From positions 1 through 38,015 of the forward strand of contig CAIQKM010000028.1 of assembly GCA_903872345.1 (NCBI GenBank): a DNA stretch of 38,015 bases, in the 5' to 3' direction. Positions within the stretch are counted from its first letter, which is position 1. Each line of letters opens with the position of its first letter. The DNA comes from an uncultured Verrucomicrobia subdivision 3 bacterium. Lineage in GTDB: Bacteria; Verrucomicrobiota; Verrucomicrobiia; Limisphaerales; UBA11358. The position numbers were made by a program, and so were the translations under genes. Positions 7,368-15,204 of this stretch are shown one piece after another. The notes beneath the pieces are model-generated. The model was not told the DNA's origin. It ran no database searches and saw only the letters and a list, made by a program, of their open reading frames with translations.

Positions 7368-7751
7368 ATGTTTAAGAAATTTCTGCCAATCGTTCCGGTG
7401 CTGCTGCTGGCGGGTTGCGCCACCACGGGCCAGTTCACCCGGCTGACCCCGAATGTTCAGCCGCGCACCACGAACAATCTTTATTCGGTTGAAGTGTCCT
7501 TCAATTCGCAGCAACAATCCCTGCGCTGGGACAGCATCCAGCCGTACGTGCTGGTGAACGGCAAGGTATATCCCATGCAACAGGTGCCGGTGGTGGACAA
7601 CCGCTGGGAAGGTTATGTGCCCGTGCCCGCCGGCGAAAACGCCGTCAAGTACCGTTTCAAATTCGACTACCTTTACAATAATTTCGGCACGGCCCCCAAG
7701 CCGGACAGCGCTGTCTCGCCCATCTACACTCTCAAGGTGGTTGAACAATAA
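7368..7751 (+). CDS. Small lipoprotein of unknown function
   Basis: A 127-residue protein. The ATG at 7368 is preceded by AAGGGGG at good distance, and the product begins MFKKFLPIVPVLLLAGCATT: a signal peptide of about 15 residues with lipobox LAGC and Cys16 as the lipidated residue. The mature part has alternating polar and hydrophobic stretches (SVEVSFNSQQQSLRWDSIQ, PYVLVNGKVYPMQQVPVV, KYRFKFDYLYNNFG) consistent with a small beta-sandwich. No family was recognised. It is transcribed divergently from the MFS transporter and closed by a strong terminator. It probably faces the periplasm or outer membrane. Confidence 0.8.
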   Translation: MFKKFLPIVPVLLLAGCATTGQFTRLTPNVQPRTTNNLYSVEVSFNSQQQSLRWDSIQPYVLVNGKVYPMQQVPVVDNRWEGYVPVPAGENAVKYRFKFDYLYNNFGTAPKPDSAVSPIYTLKVVEQ

Positions 7752-7766
7752 GACCGGTCTTCAAAC

Positions 7767-7806
7767 AAAAAACGCGGGCAATTGAATTGCCCGCGTTTTT
7801 TGTTTT
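7767..7806. terminator. Intrinsic terminator after the lipoprotein gene
   Basis: The stem AACGCGGGCAATT/AATTGCCCGCGTT is near-perfect and is followed by TTTTTGTTTTT on the plus strand and preceded by a run of A (AAACAAAAAA), so it can work in both directions. It lies 16 bp after the lipoprotein stop. On the minus strand it lies about 20 bp after the FHA gene stop, so it probably ends the exopolysaccharide operon too. Confidence 0.9.
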
Positions 7807-7826
7807 TCAAGAAGACCGCCGCCGGC

Positions 7827-8219
7827 TCAATGCGGCAGGCGGCCAAGCAAAACCAATTCGGTCAGCACCACCAGCGCCAGCATAATCCAAACGAAGAGTT
7901 CCCGGGCACGGAGGCTGCGCTGACTGGCGGCGGCAAGCCAGAATTGAATGCGAACCGCGCCGAGGCCGATGACATCGCCATTGCGAAGGCTGTGGCCGGC
8001 GGCAACGGGTTGGAGATTCACCGTGAGGGTGGCATCCGGGTACTGACTGATTTGCACACCGTGGTCCGGCTGAAATTCCAAGGTGAAATGCCGGTTCCAC
8101 ACTCCGGAATCGTCCAGAACCAGATGACTTTGATCGGCCCGGCCAATATCAAAAGGAAAGCGGCGGACCGTAATGCTACGGCCCGCCGCTTTGCCCGAAA
8201 GTACATTCAACTGAACCAT
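7827..8219 (-). CDS. FHA-domain protein with C-terminal membrane anchor
   Basis: About 130 residues. A forkhead-associated fold covers residues about 5-92, with FDIGRADQSHLVLDD and GVWNRHFTLEF giving the conserved Gly-Arg, Ser and Asn/His positions of phosphothreonine-binding loops. A C-terminal hydrophobic helix (ELFVWIMLALVVLTELVLL) anchors it in the membrane. The ATG at 8219 overlaps the stop of the OPX gene (TGATG), implying translational coupling; GTG codons at 8222 and 8225 are alternatives. As the last gene of an operon encoding a bacterial tyrosine kinase and export proteins, it may read phosphorylation or act as an assembly partner. That is inference: classical FHA domains bind phosphothreonine, not phosphotyrosine. 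Confidence 0.75.
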   Translation of the reverse strand: MVQLNVLSGKAAGRSITVRRFPFDIGRADQSHLVLDDSGVWNRHFTLEFQPDHGVQISQYPDATLTVNLQPVAAGHSLRNGDVIGLGAVRIQFWLAAASQRSLRARELFVWIMLALVVLTELVLLGRLPH

Positions 8220-8824
8220 CACCACCAGGACTTCTTGACCTCGATCTGGTCACCGGGATAAACCGGCGGATCCAATTCGGGATGTTCCAGCGCCTTGAAA
8301 CAATTAATTTTGAAACGCTGACCGCTGGCACGGATCAACCACACATTTTTCCGGTCGGAAAAGTCGGTGAAATCACCGGCCGCAGTGATGGCGCGGGTAA
8401 CGGTCGTTTCCGCAGTGTAAACCTGGCGGCCAGGGGCCTTGACTTCGCCCCGGACATAATAAACGCGATCGCCGACGTTCACGGTCACCGTGGCACGCGT
8501 GTAAATGGACGGCACATACAGGTCACGGATGGCGTCTTGCAACTCTCCGGCGGTTTTGCCGGCCGCCTTCACCTTGCCGATGTCGGGAAGCGTAATGGTG
8601 CCGTCTTCCTTGATGGCCTCCTGGTGCGGCGTGATATCCACCGGCACACCCGTGACATTGACAATCACCGTGTCTCCCACATGAAAGCGGGCCACCTGTT
8701 CCTGATTACCGTTGGTTTCGGGATGCCATTCTTGGTTGGTTGCGCATCCACTCAGGAGCAGCGCGCCAAAGGAAACGGCCACCCCGGCCAGTATCGAAGC
8801 CAATTTGATATTTGAGAATTTCAT
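8219..8824 (-). CDS. Polysaccharide export (OPX/Wza-type) lipoprotein
   Basis: A 201-residue protein with a lipoprotein signal peptide (lipobox LLSGC, Cys about residue 27). The polysaccharide biosynthesis/export domain follows (FHVGDTVIVNVTG, then DGTITLPDIGKVKAAGKT), and then an SLBB-like segment (RVYYVRGEVKAPGRQVY). It is shorter than E. coli Wza (about 380 residues) and lacks the C-terminal outer-membrane helix, so it belongs with the short OPX proteins that need a separate outer-membrane partner. The beta-barrel protein encoded upstream in the same operon is the obvious candidate. It sits 23 bp after the tyrosine autokinase gene and overlaps the FHA gene. Confidence 0.88.
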   Translation of the reverse strand: MKFSNIKLASILAGVAVSFGALLLSGCATNQEWHPETNGNQEQVARFHVGDTVIVNVTGVPVDITPHQEAIKEDGTITLPDIGKVKAAGKTAGELQDAIRDLYVPSIYTRATVTVNVGDRVYYVRGEVKAPGRQVYTAETTVTRAITAAGDFTDFSDRKNVWLIRASGQRFKINCFKALEHPELDPPVYPGDQIEVKKSWW

Positions 8825-8847
8825 CGGTCTAAATCGTCGATCTTGTA

Positions 8848-11013
8848 TTACGCCGCCGGGGGAACTTCGGGCTTGCCGGGCTTGGCCACGGCCGCTTCCT
8901 GTTCGTCCTCATTACGGGTATAGTAGTAATTGTGGTAGTAGCCACTGTAGTAGTAGTAGCTTTCGTCCTGCGCCATGTTGATGTTATTCAGCACGATGCC
9001 GACGTAATTTCCGCCGACCTTTTCAATCATCTGCTTGGCGCGGATGTTCATCGGCTGCGGATAGCGACGGTACTGGATGACTTGAATCACGAGGTCCACT
9101 TCGCTGGCCAGAATCGAGGCGTCGCTCACCCCCAGAATGGGCGGTGAATCGAACACCACGAAATCGTAGCGCTGCTTGAGTTCGCTGATCAAGGCCTTCA
9201 TCTGGGCGGAACCCAAAATACCCATGGAACTGTTGGGCAACTTACCGCTGGCCATGAAATCCAGCATGGGAACATTCGTCGTCTGCACCACTTCGGCCAG
9301 ACTGTTCTGCTTGAGCAGATAGTTCGTCAAGCCGAGGTTGTTGGAAACGTTCAGAATCTTGTGGATCGTGGGACGGCGCAAGTCGGAGTCCACAATCAGC
9401 ACGCGCTGACCGGCCTGGGCAAACACGGTGGCCAAGTTGATGGCCGTGGTGGATTTGCCTTCGCCGGCACCGGCGCTGACCACGACAATACTGTTCATCT
9501 TGTCGTCTTTGCAGGAGAAAAGAACGTTGGTTCGCAATACGCGGTAAGCTTCCGCGTGTTTGCTTTCCGGTCCTTCCTGCGCCAGATAACCGATGTTCTG
9601 CGGGATGACCCCGAGCACCGGGGCGTTGAACGTCCGTTCCACGTCGTCAATGGTCTTGACGCTGGTGTCGAGATATTCAATGAAGAAGGCGAGGCCGATA
9701 CCCATGACCAGACCGAACACCAAGCCCAAGGCGATGTTCAGGGTTTTGTTGGGTTTGACCGGCGCCTTGCCGGGTTCGGCATAATCCGTGATGGAAACCA
9801 TCTGGGTGCGGGGAATCTTCAAATCCAAACGTTCAGTTTCGATCTTGGTGAAAAGCAATTTGTGCAGGTCCAGCAGGCGTTCCAAGTTGCGTTTTTCATC
9901 CCAGTAAGGCTGTGATTCCGTGGCTTCATCCTGTGACGCTTGTTTCGCTTTGGCCACCTGATCAACAAGACTGTCAACGGACGCTTTCTGGGAGGCGACC
10001 TTCGTTGCCATGCCGAAGATGATGCCGGCCACCCGGTCATTGATCTGTTCGTTTAATTTATCCATCACCGACTTGACGCGGGTCACCGCCGGATTGCTGA
10101 TGGCATAGTCGTTCGTCAATTGCACGTACTGTTGCTCGGATTCATGCAGTTTATCAATCAGACTGGAAAGCGTTCCATCGGGATTGACCCCGGGCAAAAC
10201 ATCACGCAGCTTTTTCGAGTCCAAGTTTGTCAACTGTTCAAACTGAGTGTTCAGTTCCTGATACAACTTTTCACCTTCAATCCGCATGTCTTCAAAGCGC
10301 TGCACCTGCGCCTCCGTCAAGGTGGAACTCGGCGTGGTGACATTGGCAGACACGTTATAGATTTTATATTTTTTCTGCAGATAGGTGACATTGGTCTGCA
10401 CCGCCAGAATCTGGGTCTCTTCATCCTGGTACTGCGCCTGAAGGACATCGAGCGCTTTGACCGTCTGCTCATTCAACTGGTTTTGGCGGTAATCATGATA
10501 GGCGCTGGCCAGGGTATTCGCCAAGCGGGCGGCTTCATTTTTATCATCGCTATAGACCGTAATGGAAATGAGCTTGGTATTACGCACGGGCATCAGATTG
10601 ATGCGCCCCTTGAGGATTTCCATGGTTTCGCTGGTTTTCAGCACTTCACCATCGAAAAACTTCTTGCCCCACTCAACGTTCAGGTTGAGGTCGGCGATCA
10701 CGTTGCTCAACACCACTTCGGACTGCATGAGTTCGAACGTGGTCTGGATGAAATACGGATCATACATGGCCTGCGAGACGGGGGTGAGCCCGCCGCCAAC
10801 CCCGGCGACGTCGGTTGAATCACGCTCCACCTTGATGCGGGCCGTGCTGGCGTACGATTCCGGAAGAATGAATGTGACCGCCGTCGCAATGATGGCGGTA
10901 ATCAAAAATACAGTAATGATGAGCGCCTTCCGGATGCGAATAATTCGCCAGTAATCCAGAAAGTGCAGTTTGTTCTCCACCGGAGCGGAAATTGGTTGGC
11001 TGATCGAGTCCAT
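8848..11013 (-). CDS. Polysaccharide co-polymerase / tyrosine autokinase (Wzc-like)
   Basis: A 721-residue inner-membrane protein that controls chain length and export of exopolysaccharide. An N-terminal Wzz domain (helix ALIITVFLITAIIATAVTFI) is followed by a long periplasmic coiled coil, a second membrane helix (LNIALGLVFGLVMGIGLAFF) and the cytoplasmic BY-kinase. The kinase has Walker A GAGEGKST (Lys about 520), Walker A' VLIVDSDLRRP and Walker B FVVFDSPP. The C terminus holds a tyrosine cluster (YYYYSGYYHNYYYT, about residues 685-700), the autophosphorylation tail. The ATG at 11013 is used; an in-frame TTG at 11019 is less likely. No Shine-Dalgarno precedes the ATG, because an intrinsic terminator ends four bases upstream. 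Confidence 0.92.
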   Translation of the reverse strand: MDSISQPISAPVENKLHFLDYWRIIRIRKALIITVFLITAIIATAVTFILPESYASTARIKVERDSTDVAGVGGGLTPVSQAMYDPYFIQTTFELMQSEVVLSNVIADLNLNVEWGKKFFDGEVLKTSETMEILKGRINLMPVRNTKLISITVYSDDKNEAARLANTLASAYHDYRQNQLNEQTVKALDVLQAQYQDEETQILAVQTNVTYLQKKYKIYNVSANVTTPSSTLTEAQVQRFEDMRIEGEKLYQELNTQFEQLTNLDSKKLRDVLPGVNPDGTLSSLIDKLHESEQQYVQLTNDYAISNPAVTRVKSVMDKLNEQINDRVAGIIFGMATKVASQKASVDSLVDQVAKAKQASQDEATESQPYWDEKRNLERLLDLHKLLFTKIETERLDLKIPRTQMVSITDYAEPGKAPVKPNKTLNIALGLVFGLVMGIGLAFFIEYLDTSVKTIDDVERTFNAPVLGVIPQNIGYLAQEGPESKHAEAYRVLRTNVLFSCKDDKMNSIVVVSAGAGEGKSTTAINLATVFAQAGQRVLIVDSDLRRPTIHKILNVSNNLGLTNYLLKQNSLAEVVQTTNVPMLDFMASGKLPNSSMGILGSAQMKALISELKQRYDFVVFDSPPILGVSDASILASEVDLVIQVIQYRRYPQPMNIRAKQMIEKVGGNYVGIVLNNINMAQDESYYYYSGYYHNYYYTRNEDEQEAAVAKPGKPEVPPAA

Positions 11014-11016
11014 AGT

Positions 11017-11050
11017 CAAAAAAGGAGCCGGACAAAGTATCCGGCTCCGT
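11017..11050 (-). terminator. Intrinsic terminator/attenuator directly before the wzc-like start codon
   Basis: On the minus strand GGAGCCGGA and TCCGGCTCC form a 9-bp GC-rich stem around a 7-nt loop, followed at once by TTTTTT. It lies between the beta-barrel gene (stop at 11082) and the autokinase ATG (11013), so the U-tract ends four bases before the ATG. It should stop much of the transcription coming from the beta-barrel gene. Confidence 0.85.
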
Positions 11051-11081
11051 CAAAAAAACTCAAGATTTATTCACGTAAGAT

Positions 11082-12407
11082 TTAATAAGACCCGGTGACA
11101 CCGATTTCATACCGGTTCCGTGAATAGCTGCTGCCAGCCTGCAGGGACTCAACCTGGTCGTAATTGTACCCAATTTCCACCGACCAATGATGCGTGATGG
11201 AATAATTTAAATTGGCAACCACCGAGTAGTAATTTTCCGACTGGTTGGCCACGGGCCCCTCTTGGAAGGCGGAGTTCTGATAGCGGCCGCCCACCAGCGC
11301 AACCAGCTTGGGAGTGATCTGATGATTGACATTCACATAGACCGTGGAGCTTTCCTGATATTCGCTGATACTGCCATTGTTGGTGCTGGAGGTGTAACCA
11401 TTAATGATAGGCAAATAGGAAGTATTCAAAGAATGGGTAAAACCAAATTGAAGCGATGACCCGGGCGCATACAGGTAGGTGGCCGAAATATCCGCATAAG
11501 GGCTTGCCGGGGACGACTTTTGATTGGGATCGTTGTAGCTGTCATTAATCTGCGCACCGCCCATGGCAGTGAATTTGAGCGTGTCCGTCAGATTGTGTTG
11601 ATAGCTGAGATAAACCGTGTGGGTATAGCTATTGCGGCCATCGCTATAGACCACGCTTTTATTCAAAATATTGGTACTGACAGCTTCATTTCCATTGAAA
11701 TCAGTCCAGTCAAACGTATAGCCGAGCCCCAAAATGGTCTCAGTGGAAGCATGCCACTGAAGGTCCAGCGTAACACTTTGATCAATGCGATCAAACTCAC
11801 CGGCATAGCTCGGACTCGCGCCGTTCACAATATTGGAAACCGACTGGCTGCCGGTCTGATCATACGTATAAAGCGAGTTGTTGTAAGTCAATACCGTACC
11901 AAACCGGCGGGTCCAATCCGTATGCACAGAAGCACTGGCTATGTTGTTAATGTAATTTCCATCGGCGCGATAAGGCAAGGTCGTGGCAGCCGAACCGGAA
12001 CTCAATAGTTGAGGATCCTGCGAAACAAAAATGTTGTCGCTCAACTTCGTTTCCCACTTTTCATTAAATACATGATCCAGCCACAAATTAACCGAGTGAT
12101 TCTGGTCATAGGGATCTTGGTTGAGATGATCCCGCCCTTCGTAATAATAGAGGGCGTAAATGTAACGCAAACCCAATTCCGTCTGAGTGTAGGGCTTGAC
12201 AATCTGGAACTGAGGAGTCAACTCGCCACCAAAACTGCCTTTGGGGTTTACCCCCACACCGGCGAAATTATCGTCATAAAAACCTCGCAACGTGGCGGAA
12301 ACCGACCAGTCTTTATCGCCCGACTTGTCAGGAGCATAGGCGGCATGAATATTGGCGGCACCGATCGCAGCCAAACCTATCGTCACGGCAATTTTTTTCA
12401 TATACAT
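11082..12407 (-). CDS. Outer-membrane beta-barrel protein of the exopolysaccharide operon
   Basis: A 441-residue protein with a signal peptide (MKKIAVTIGLAAIGAANIHA, cleavage after AYA or nearby). The rest is made of alternating amphipathic strands rich in Tyr, Asn, Ser and Thr (for example GLRYIYALYYYEGRD, ILGLGYTFDWTDFNGN, LVALVGGRYQNSAF) and ends in a final strand RYEIGVTGSY with an aromatic C-terminal residue, as expected for BAM-inserted barrels. About 18 strands can be counted by eye. It resembles barrels found next to OPX/Wzc genes (EpsL-like) and may form the outer-membrane exit for the polysaccharide. The ATG at 12407 and the one two codons downstream are both possible starts. Confidence 0.75.
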   Translation of the reverse strand: MYMKKIAVTIGLAAIGAANIHAAYAPDKSGDKDWSVSATLRGFYDDNFAGVGVNPKGSFGGELTPQFQIVKPYTQTELGLRYIYALYYYEGRDHLNQDPYDQNHSVNLWLDHVFNEKWETKLSDNIFVSQDPQLLSSGSAATTLPYRADGNYINNIASASVHTDWTRRFGTVLTYNNSLYTYDQTGSQSVSNIVNGASPSYAGEFDRIDQSVTLDLQWHASTETILGLGYTFDWTDFNGNEAVSTNILNKSVVYSDGRNSYTHTVYLSYQHNLTDTLKFTAMGGAQINDSYNDPNQKSSPASPYADISATYLYAPGSSLQFGFTHSLNTSYLPIINGYTSSTNNGSISEYQESSTVYVNVNHQITPKLVALVGGRYQNSAFQEGPVANQSENYYSVVANLNYSITHHWSVEIGYNYDQVESLQAGSSYSRNRYEIGVTGSY

Positions 12408-12490
12408 TTACAACTATTAAGCGAAATTCAGGCCCGGTTTTTTTACACCCTTTAACCTTGGTCACTATTTACCCACTAGAGACATGATGA

Positions 12491-12520
12491 AGATTACCAC
12501 CAAGGCAAACCGTGCGTCAA
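12491..12520 (-). promoter_or_regulatory. Possible sigma70-type promoter for the exopolysaccharide operon
   Basis: On the minus strand TTGACG (12515-12520) is followed after 18 bp by TAATCT (12491-12496), about 85 bp upstream of the beta-barrel start codon. The match to the -35 consensus is good and to the -10 moderate. Nothing else in the 156-bp spacer looks better. Weak evidence on its own. Confidence 0.3.
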
Positions 12521-12563
12521 AGAAAAAAAACCATTAATTTCGCGACGACGAGCTTGGTTTTTT

Positions 12564-14309
12564 TCATAATTTATCTAAGCCAATTGCCTCCATTAATTGG
12601 CAAAGTGTCATAGAATTGATTACATCCGCCTTGGTCACCCCTCCTTTTCTGGCCAGTCCAGCCCCCAAACGCAAATAGCCGGCTTGCAAATTGCGATGGG
12701 CATCGGGGTTAATGACGCATTTCACCCCCTTGCTGAGAGCGTAGGGCCAATGCCGCCAGTCCAGATCAAACCGGTGCGGATTGCAATTCAACTCAATCCA
12801 GGTGCCCGTCGCCGCACAGGCATCAATCACCGCCGGCACATTGACCGGGTAGGGCTCGCGCTCCAGCAGCAGCCGCCCGGTCAGATGTCCGAGCATGTGG
12901 ACATGCGGATTTTCCGCCGCCATAATCAGCCGCCGGGTGTTTTCCGCCTCGCTGCCGCCGGGCACATGCAGGCTGGCCACCACCACCTCGAGTTCCGCCA
13001 GCAGTTCATCTTCGAAATCCAGCCGGTCCTTTAAAATATCCACCTCGCTCCCCGTCAACAGGCGGAACGAGCCGCCCCGCCCGGCGATAGCGTCGTTGAT
13101 CGCGTTGATTTCCCGGATCTGTTCCCGGACCCGGCCGGCATCCAGTCCATTGGCCTGGAATGACGATTTTGAGTGGTCGGTGATTGCCCAGTATTCGAGC
13201 CCGAGGTCTTCCATGTACGTGGCGATTTCCGTCAAGGTGTTCCGCCCGTCGCTCCAGTTGGAATGGTTATGCAAGGCGCCCCGCAGGTCCGTCCACTCAA
13301 TGAGGCGCGGCAGATTATGCTGTTCCGCCGCCAAAAATTCACCGTGATCTTCCCGCAATTCCGGCGGCACAAAAGCCAGGTCCAGCGCGGTAAAAATATC
13401 CGCCTCATCCCGGCACGAAACGCACAAGGCCGGATCCCGGGTTTCTTCCTGCGAACGGAAGAGGCCGTATTCATTCAGCCGCAGTCCCCGCTGAATGGCG
13501 CGCTGCCGCATGACAATGTTGTGCTCCTTGCTGCCGGTGAAGTACGCGAGGGCGAAGGGGAACTCGGCATCGCTGACCACGCGCAGGTCACATTGGATGC
13601 CGCCGGACAGAATGACGCTGGCCTTGGTTTCACCCTGGGCAATGACTTTTAAAAGTCCGGGCTGGGATGCAAAATCCGCAATCACGGCGGCGGGGTGCTT
13701 GGATGACGCGAGCAAATCCACATCGCCGATGACTTCCTTGAACCGGCGCAAGCTGCCCGCCGTGCTGCAACGTATCACCGCCGGATGTTCGCGGAGATTT
13801 TCCAGCAGGGGCTCGGCCGCGACAAGCGCATCCGCCAGCAAATGTTTGCTGGCATAGGTGCGCTGCCGGACGATGCCCTCCAGGATGTTCGCCTGGGTTT
13901 TTGCCCCGAAACCGTCCAGCTCCGCGACAGCGCCGGACTGGCAGGCAGCCTCGAGTTTCGCAATCGAATCCACGCCCAGTTGCAAGTGCAGCGCCCGGAT
14001 TTTTTTGGGACCGAGTCCGGGTATGGCCAGCATTTCCAGCAGTCCCGCAGGCAGGGAGGCCTTCAATTCATCGTAGTATTTCAGCCGGCCGGTCTCGACG
14101 AGTTCGGTGATTTTCTGTTCCAACGCCGCGCCTATGCCCTTGATTTCACCCAGCCGCTTCTCGGCCACCATCTTGGCCAGCGGCTCCCCCAGCCCTTCCA
14201 AGGTGCGGGCGGCGCCGGCATAGGCCCGGGTCTTGAAGGGGTTCTCCCCCTTTAATTCCAACAGCAGGCCAATCTCAACCAGTATCTCCGCCACTTTGTC
14301 TTTATCCAT
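12564..14309 (-). CDS. polX: Family X DNA polymerase with PHP domain (PolX)
   Basis: A 581-residue bacterial PolX, a gap-filling repair polymerase with an added PHP nuclease. The N-terminal helix-hairpin-helix region has FKTRAYAGAARTLEGL, GEIKGIGAAL and LAIPGLGPKKI. The nucleotidyltransferase core contains AGSLRRFKEVIGDVDLL (about residues 180-198, with the two catalytic Asp in GDVD) and a third Asp in CDLRVV. The PHP domain starts near residue 344 with LHNHSNWSDG and continues with AITDHSK, GSEVDIL, VVASLH, MLGHLTGR and NPDAH, which supply metal ligands of the Mn-dependent exonuclease. The ATG at 14309 is preceded by GGAGG three bases upstream. The gene is divergent from thiD with a 64-bp shared promoter region. 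Confidence 0.93.
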   Translation of the reverse strand: MDKDKVAEILVEIGLLLELKGENPFKTRAYAGAARTLEGLGEPLAKMVAEKRLGEIKGIGAALEQKITELVETGRLKYYDELKASLPAGLLEMLAIPGLGPKKIRALHLQLGVDSIAKLEAACQSGAVAELDGFGAKTQANILEGIVRQRTYASKHLLADALVAAEPLLENLREHPAVIRCSTAGSLRRFKEVIGDVDLLASSKHPAAVIADFASQPGLLKVIAQGETKASVILSGGIQCDLRVVSDAEFPFALAYFTGSKEHNIVMRQRAIQRGLRLNEYGLFRSQEETRDPALCVSCRDEADIFTALDLAFVPPELREDHGEFLAAEQHNLPRLIEWTDLRGALHNHSNWSDGRNTLTEIATYMEDLGLEYWAITDHSKSSFQANGLDAGRVREQIREINAINDAIAGRGGSFRLLTGSEVDILKDRLDFEDELLAELEVVVASLHVPGGSEAENTRRLIMAAENPHVHMLGHLTGRLLLEREPYPVNVPAVIDACAATGTWIELNCNPHRFDLDWRHWPYALSKGVKCVINPDAHRNLQAGYLRLGAGLARKGGVTKADVINSMTLCQLMEAIGLDKL

Positions 14310-14373
14310 GCCTCCAAGATGACGCCGCAAGTTCCAAGTTTCAAGTTGCACCTTGCTCCGCTACTATTTTTTC

Positions 14374-15204
14374 ATGGCAATCCGCAGACAACTGCCCATC
14401 GCGCTCACCATCGCCGGCTCCGATAGCGGCGGCGGCGCCGGCATCCAAGCCGACCTGAAAACCTTTGCGGCGCTCGGAGTGCATGGCACCAGTGTCATCA
14501 CCTGCCTCACTGCGCAAAACCCCCGGCGCGTCCTCGGCGTGGAAGCCTGTTCCCCGATAATATTGCGGCGGCAGATGGCAGCCGTCTTCAGCGAGTTGCC
14601 GCCCGCCGCCATAAAAACGGGCATGCTGTTTTCCGCGCAGAACATCCGGATCGTCGCGGCATTTTTAAAAAAATCGGCCGGCGGCATACCGCTCGTGGTG
14701 GATCCGGTGATGGTTTCCACCAGCGGCACCCGGCTGCTGACCCCGGACGCAATGGTGGAACTGCTCCGACGGTTGCTGCCGCTGGCCACCCTCATTACCC
14801 CCAACCTGGACGAGGCCGCCATTCTGGTGGAAGGCAAAATTTCCAGCGTGGAAATGATGTGTGCCGCAGCGCGAACAATTCATTCCCGGTACGGCGGGGC
14901 CGTGCTGTTAAAAGGCGGCCATTTGGCGGGGGCGGCCGAGGCAATTGACGTTTTTTTTGACGGTCATACCGAATTGCGGCTGGCCGCACCTTTTGTCCGG
15001 AAGATCGCCACGCATGGCACCGGATGCACTTATTCGGCGGCGATCTGCGCCGCCCTGGCGCGGGGAAAAAGCCTGCCGCAGGCGGCCCGGCTGGCGAAGG
15101 ACTTCATCACCCAGGCGATTGCCGGGAGCCGCCGGATTGGGGGGCACTTTGTGCTGGGACAACCGCCCGAGGGTCAAAGATTGGGACGGCGCAAACGGAA
15201 GTAG
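14374..15204 (+). CDS. thiD: Hydroxymethylpyrimidine/phosphomethylpyrimidine kinase
   Basis: A 276-residue thiamin-pathway kinase of the ribokinase superfamily that phosphorylates HMP and HMP-phosphate to HMP-pyrophosphate. Visible motifs: ALTIAGSDSGGGAGIQADLK at the N terminus, VVDPVMVSTSGTRLL in the middle, LITPNLDEAAIL, and the C-terminal anion-hole motif THGTGCTYSAA with its catalytic Cys-containing GTGC. The ATG at 14374 is chosen over the upstream in-frame start because it directly precedes the first conserved strand. No other thiamin genes and no TPP riboswitch are visible; only 64 bp separate it from polX. The 3' end overlaps the convergent protease-like gene by 31 bp. Confidence 0.93.
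   Translation: MAIRRQLPIALTIAGSDSGGGAGIQADLKTFAALGVHGTSVITCLTAQNPRRVLGVEACSPIILRRQMAAVFSELPPAAIKTGMLFSAQNIRIVAAFLKKSAGGIPLVVDPVMVSTSGTRLLTPDAMVELLRRLLPLATLITPNLDEAAILVEGKISSVEMMCAAARTIHSRYGGAVLLKGGHLAGAAEAIDVFFDGHTELRLAAPFVRKIATHGTGCTYSAAICAALARGKSLPQAARLAKDFITQAIAGSRRIGGHFVLGQPPEGQRLGRRKRK

Noticed and set aside
14310..14373. TPP riboswitch in front of thiD
   Set aside because: Only 64 bp separate polX and thiD, and no CUGAGA-like thi-box was found on the thiD strand.
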